Source of the DNA: an uncultured Verrucomicrobiota bacterium
GTDB lineage: Bacteria > Verrucomicrobiota > Verrucomicrobiia > Limisphaerales > UBA9464
DNA: 49,042 nt
Assembly (NCBI GenBank): GCA_903821635.1
Contig: CAIJLV010000170.1
Coordinates: forward strand, 1-49,042
Reading direction: 5' to 3'
The notes beneath the pieces were generated by a model, which saw nothing but the letters and a program-made list of their open reading frames with translations, ran no database searches and was not told where the DNA came from. Position numbers and translations under genes: made by a program. Shown here in pieces: positions 45,686 through 49,042 of the stretch (within the stretch, counting starts at the first letter, position 1; every line of letters begins with the position of its first letter).

Positions 45686-47457
45686 GGCTTGCGATAGAGA
45701 TACCAAGTGGGCTGCGGGTTCAGGCGTTGCAGCGAGGCCGTCGGGATCGAAGGAGAGGAGGAAGTGAGGCCGCCGAACACGAGCAGTTCGGTGCCGGTCC
45801 ACACGCCGGAACCACCACTGCGCGCGACCGGTTGCCCGGCGTCAGAAAGTTGTCGCCAGTGGCCCGTAGCGGGATCGAAACCCGCTCCTGAGGCGAGGGG
45901 ACCACTGGCGTTTTCACCACCGAAGACCAGCATTTCCGCACCGGTCCAGACCGCTATGTGTCCGAACCGAGCCGCTGGCGCTCCGAGGCTGGGAAGTGGC
46001 GTCCAAGTATTGTTCGCCGGATTGTAAACCGCTCCATCGCCGAGCGGCGTGCCCCCACTCTTCCCACCCCACACAATCATTTTGGTGCCGGTCCACACCG
46101 CGGTGTGCGCAACCCGGGCGCTGGGCGCGTTACCCCCAGCCAAGGCCTGCCAAGCGCCCGGCGTAGCGCCCCCGGTCAACGGCAGGGCTGCGCCCGTGCC
46201 CACGACTCCCGCATCCCCTTCCCCCCCAAATACAATCAGCCGGTCACCGGCCCAGACCGCCGTCGCCAACCGCCGGGCGGAGGGCGCATTCAAGCTAGGC
46301 AACGCGGACCAAGCGCCGCCGGTCGGATCATAGGCGGACCCGTCCGCCAACAGACCATCACGGTTGCGCCCGCCCCAGATCACCATTCGGGCTCCGGTCC
46401 AGACCGCCGCTTGGCCGTCGCGCCCAGCCGGGGCGCCGGTGGTCGCCAAGGCGGTCCAAGTCAGGCGGGCCGGTGAATAGGCCCGGCCAGTGCCGAGATA
46501 ACCCGCCCCAAAGCCACCCCAGACCAGCAAACGGTCGCCCGTCCACACCGCTGAGTGCCCGCTCCGGGCTGACGGCGAATCAACTGTGGAAACCGGGGCC
46601 CAAGTATCGGTTCGCGGATCATAGTTGCCACCCGTAGCCCCAGGTGATCCGGCGATAGTGCCGCCCCAGACGAGCAACTGGCTGCCGGTCCAGACGCCGG
46701 TGTGGCCGTAACGAGCACCCGGGGCACTCACTGCGCTGCCGGCCCGCCAGCCGGGCCCCTCCAGTTTGCCAAATTGGCCCAAGCCCCGCCCCAGCAACGC
46801 CGGATCGTTGGCCTCGCTGGAAACCAAGGTCGCCCCCGCGGGCAGGTTGGTTTCGAAGCGGTTGGAGACGGTCAGCAACGCACTCGTCAACAAGTCCAGC
46901 CGGGTCGTCAGTTGGTTTAAATGTGCCTGTAACGCCGCGTTGGTGGCCACGAGCCGCGCACTCAGCGTATTGCTCAGGGTGAGCAGATTGGCCGAGCGCG
47001 GGATGTTGCTGCTCAGCCGTTCGTCGGCCAACAGACCCGAGGTCAACGCGCCGGCATCGCCCGGACCCGAAAGCGCATAAACCGCGTAAGGCACCGCCGT
47101 GATCGGCTCCCGGGGGGTGAAAATCGCCGCCAACTCCGAGCTCCCACTGGGCCGCGCCGCCAACTCCAACCAGCGAGCTGGCCCGGTAAACGCGGCGTTG
47201 CCGAAATCGAGTTGCACGGTGAACAAACCGTTGGTCACCCCCACCGTCGGCAGCAGCAGGTCGGACCCGACTTGGGTTCCCGCGGCAACGTCATTAAAAA
47301 GCCTGAATTTCAGTTCGAAATTCCCGTTCGCCAACGCCGCCCCGTCCACGAGCCGCCCCTGATACGTGAAGGGCAGTGCCCAAGCTGGGCCGTTCAGGCA
47401 CAGGAATGCTCCCGCCACGAAACCAGGCACACAGCTAGAGGGTAAAAATCGGCGCAT
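45682..47457 (-). CDS. Exported kelch-repeat protein with coiled coil
   Basis: 591 aa. Signal peptide (FVAGAFLCLNGPAWA); an N-terminal beta domain (LPFTYQGRLVDG ... ITAVPYAVYALSG, about 27-130) equivalent to that of the S74 protein; a helical linker (about 150-205, LSNTLSARLVATNAALQAHL); then seven kelch-type blades from about 235 to 575. The blade pattern is ARxGHTxVWTGxxLLVWGG...YDPxTxTWxPL. The closed propeller suggests protein or glycan binding. It starts ten bases after the receiver gene and overlaps the next gene by four bases. Confidence 0.85.
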   Translation of the reverse strand: MRRFLPSSCVPGFVAGAFLCLNGPAWALPFTYQGRLVDGAALANGNFELKFRLFNDVAAGTQVGSDLLLPTVGVTNGLFTVQLDFGNAAFTGPARWLELAARPSGSSELAAIFTPREPITAVPYAVYALSGPGDAGALTSGLLADERLSSNIPRSANLLTLSNTLSARLVATNAALQAHLNQLTTRLDLLTSALLTVSNRFETNLPAGATLVSSEANDPALLGRGLGQFGKLEGPGWRAGSAVSAPGARYGHTGVWTGSQLLVWGGTIAGSPGATGGNYDPRTDTWAPVSTVDSPSARSGHSAVWTGDRLLVWGGFGAGYLGTGRAYSPARLTWTALATTGAPAGRDGQAAVWTGARMVIWGGRNRDGLLADGSAYDPTGGAWSALPSLNAPSARRLATAVWAGDRLIVFGGEGDAGVVGTGAALPLTGGATPGAWQALAGGNAPSARVAHTAVWTGTKMIVWGGKSGGTPLGDGAVYNPANNTWTPLPSLGAPAARFGHIAVWTGAEMLVFGGENASGPLASGAGFDPATGHWRQLSDAGQPVARSGGSGVWTGTELLVFGGLTSSSPSIPTASLQRLNPQPTWYLYRKP

Positions 47458-47467
47458 AGGGAACAGC

Positions 47468-47845
47468 CTAGGAAATTGGCAGGGGCTGAATTTCGCCCTC
47501 GAAGCCGCTCTGCAGCAGCTCTGGCACGCGGTGAAGATACTCCTTGGCGAGGCAGCCCAACGCGCCAGCGGCCTGCGCGGCCTGGACCAACGCGAGCGAG
47601 GGAAATTCGGTCATCAACAACACCCGGGCGCTCGGGCGAAGCGCGTGCAGTGTCCGCATCGCGCTCAAACCATCGAGCCGCGGCATCCGCACATCCATGA
47701 CGGTCCAGTCCGGACTGCTGGCGTCATACTGATCCAAAAAATCCTGCCCATCGACGCACTCGACCACCCGGTCTGCCAGCGGCGACACCAAGTCGCGCAG
47801 CAGTCCACGGATTTCGATTGAGTCATCAACGATCATAACGGTCAT
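47468..47845 (-). CDS. Stand-alone response-regulator receiver
   Basis: 125 aa, one REC domain and no output domain. The acidic pair is Asp7-Asp8 (VDDS), the phospho-acceptor is Asp51 (MDVRMPRLDG), with Thr79 (LLMTEF) and Lys101 (CLAKEY), so all switch residues are present. It heads the surface-protein block, ten bases before the kelch gene. That a single-domain receiver opens an operon of exported structural proteins is odd; it may act through a partner protein or as a phosphate sink. A cognate kinase is not adjacent; the LytS-type kinase at 29194 is the only one in the window, and a link is speculation. Confidence 0.9.
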   Translation of the reverse strand: MTVMIVDDSIEIRGLLRDLVSPLADRVVECVDGQDFLDQYDASSPDWTVMDVRMPRLDGLSAMRTLHALRPSARVLLMTEFPSLALVQAAQAAGALGCLAKEYLHRVPELLQSGFEGEIQPLPIS

Positions 47846-47903
47846 TGGGCAGCCTCGCCTGAGACCGCCCCACTCTGCTCACACTCGTTGCGCCTGAGGG
47901 AAT

Positions 47904-47935
47904 CCGTATCATTACGGACCGCCGTATCGGTAATA
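47904..47935 (-). promoter_or_regulatory. Operator-like repeat cluster upstream of the receiver operon
   Basis: CCGTATC occurs twice in direct orientation (47904-47910 and 47922-47928), 18 bases apart, and TACGG (47913-47917) forms inverted repeats with both flanking CCGTA copies. GGTAATAC closes the cluster. It lies 59 bases upstream of the receiver start codon, where a regulator of the nine-gene block would bind. No -35/-10 could be assigned with confidence. Confidence 0.45.
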
Positions 47936-48151
47936 CTACTTAGAGCCTAGCAGGGAGTCCGCCCGGCGGCTGGACTGGCAGACTCCACCGGAGCCGGGTT
48001 GTCTTGGGCGCTGTTACGGGGCAGCCACAGCGCGGACCGCACTTCACTGCCCGGATTCGTTCGCCCACTCCGGCGTTTGCCTTGGCAGCCCACCGACCGC
48101 CCCGTAGCCTGCGCCCACCGCGATTTTCCCCGGACAAGACGGCCCCTCCTC

Positions 48152-49042
48152 ATGCTCAACAGCGACCTCCGCAGCAAAATTGACGCCCTCTGGAATGCCT
48201 TCTGGACCGGCGGCATTTCCAATCCGCTCGAAGTCATCGAGCAAATCACCTATCTGCTCTTCCTCAAACGCCTCGACGACCTGCACACGCTGGCAGAGAA
48301 CAAGGCCAACCGGCTGAAAAAGCCGCTGGAGCGCCGCGTCTTTCCCGAAGGCAATGACCCCAAGGGACGCCCCTGCGACGACCTCCGCTGGTCGCGTTTT
48401 AAACATTTTGCGGCCAAGGAACTGTTCGAGGTCGTGGATCAACACGTCTTCCCCTTCCTGCGCACGCTCGGCGGCGACGACTCCACCTACGCGCACCACA
48501 TGAAGGATGCGCGCTTCACCATCCCCACGCCCGCGCTGTTGGCCAAGGTGGTGGATCTGATTGACGCCGTGCCGATGGAGGACCGCGACACCAAGGGCGA
48601 CCTCTACGAATACATGCTCGGGAAGATCGCCCAAGCCGGGACGAACGGCCAGTTCCGCACCCCGCGCCACATCATCCAGCTCATGGTCGAGCTGGTCCGG
48701 CCGGTTCCCAGCGACGTCATGTGCGATCCGGCCGGGGGCACCTGCGGTTTTCCCGTAGCCGTGGGCGAATACCTGCGGGCGCACCATCCGGAGATCTTCC
48801 GCGACGAAAAGCTGAAGCAGCACTTCCACCACGATCTGTTCCACGCCTTCGACTTCGACAACACCATGCTCCGCATCGGCAGCATGAACATGCTCCTGCA
48901 CGGCGTGGAAAACCCCGACATCCGCTACCGCGACTCCCTCGCGCAGGACCACGCGGGCGAGGAGGAAAAATACACCCTCGTCCTCGCCAATCCGCCCTTC
49001 GCCGGCTCGCTCGACTACGAGAACTGCGCCAAGGACCTCCAG
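48152..49042 (+). CDS. hsdM: Type I restriction-modification methylase subunit HsdM (5' part, runs off the window)
   Basis: 297 codons from ATG 48152 to the window edge, no stop. N-terminal helical HsdM domain (LNSDLRSKIDALWNAFWTGG, EVIEQITYLLFLKRLDD), then the N6-adenine methylase core: GQFRTPRHIIQLMVELV, motif I DPAGGTCGF (canonical DPxxGTxGF, here Gly and Cys where Cys and Ala are more usual), FDFDNTMLRIGSMNMLLHG, and motif IV NPPF. HsdM methylates adenine at the site chosen by HsdS and is part of the HsdRMS restriction complex. The hsdS and hsdR genes should lie to the right, outside the window. Confidence 0.93.
   Translation, partial: MLNSDLRSKIDALWNAFWTGGISNPLEVIEQITYLLFLKRLDDLHTLAENKANRLKKPLERRVFPEGNDPKGRPCDDLRWSRFKHFAAKELFEVVDQHVFPFLRTLGGDDSTYAHHMKDARFTIPTPALLAKVVDLIDAVPMEDRDTKGDLYEYMLGKIAQAGTNGQFRTPRHIIQLMVELVRPVPSDVMCDPAGGTCGFPVAVGEYLRAHHPEIFRDEKLKQHFHHDLFHAFDFDNTMLRIGSMNMLLHGVENPDIRYRDSLAQDHAGEEEKYTLVLANPPFAGSLDYENCAKDLQ

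Noticed and set aside
47954..47986. GGAGTC...GACTCC inverted repeat sharing GACTGGCAG with the rtcA element
   Set aside because: The shared string is nine bases, the terminal repeats are absent, and chance similarity in GC-rich DNA cannot be excluded.

Overview
The window is GC-rich bacterial chromosome, most likely from the Verrucomicrobiota (PVC superfamily), possibly the Pedosphaera/Limisphaerales side of the phylum. The clearest marker is a 1,697-residue PVC-type heme-binding protein (ThuA, membrane-bound dehydrogenase propeller, HEAT, CxxCH). Supporting marks are a 32-residue DPxAAAxW solenoid, FG-GAP/ASPIC and PQQ-propeller exported proteins, a PEP-CTERM protein, and LpxI (lipid A, so a diderm). 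The assignment is inferred from gene content; no rRNA or tRNA gene was found.

Left part (1-10.8 kb) is core metabolism and envelope: the tail of a probable cysteine synthase, class II aldolase (fba), and one reading frame fusing an arginine-phosphatase-like LMW-PTP, ribose-5-phosphate isomerase B and serine hydroxymethyltransferase. Then come an SGNH/MBOAT acylation pair and lpxI. On the other strand lie dapF, a TPR protein, a purple-acid-type phosphatase and a hotdog thioesterase.

The middle (11-30 kb) holds the giant PVC cytochrome protein and a complete RNA-repair locus: rtcR divergent from rtcA-rtcB, with a consensus sigma-54 promoter between them. A previously uncalled 51-codon ORF overlaps the rtcA start, and a 114-bp palindromic element sits in frame inside rtcA. 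A ChrA-type transporter, a solenoid protein, a PQQ-like propeller protein, an esterase, an FG-GAP/ASPIC protein and a LytS-type histidine kinase follow.

The right part (30.3-47.8 kb) is a co-directional minus-strand block of nine genes that looks like one unit: a stand-alone receiver first, then eight exported proteins. These are a kelch protein, an uncharacterised 605-aa protein, an S74 self-cleaving chaperone protein, a 2,686-aa giant, a thrombospondin-3-like protein, a MORN/YwqK-like protein, a cadherin-like protein and a P-domain PEP-CTERM protein. Gaps are short (two 4-nt overlaps) and modules are shared between members, so I read it as a cell-surface or extracellular assembly of unknown function, and the best candidate for an undescribed system here. 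The window ends inside a type I restriction-modification methylase gene (hsdM) on the plus strand.
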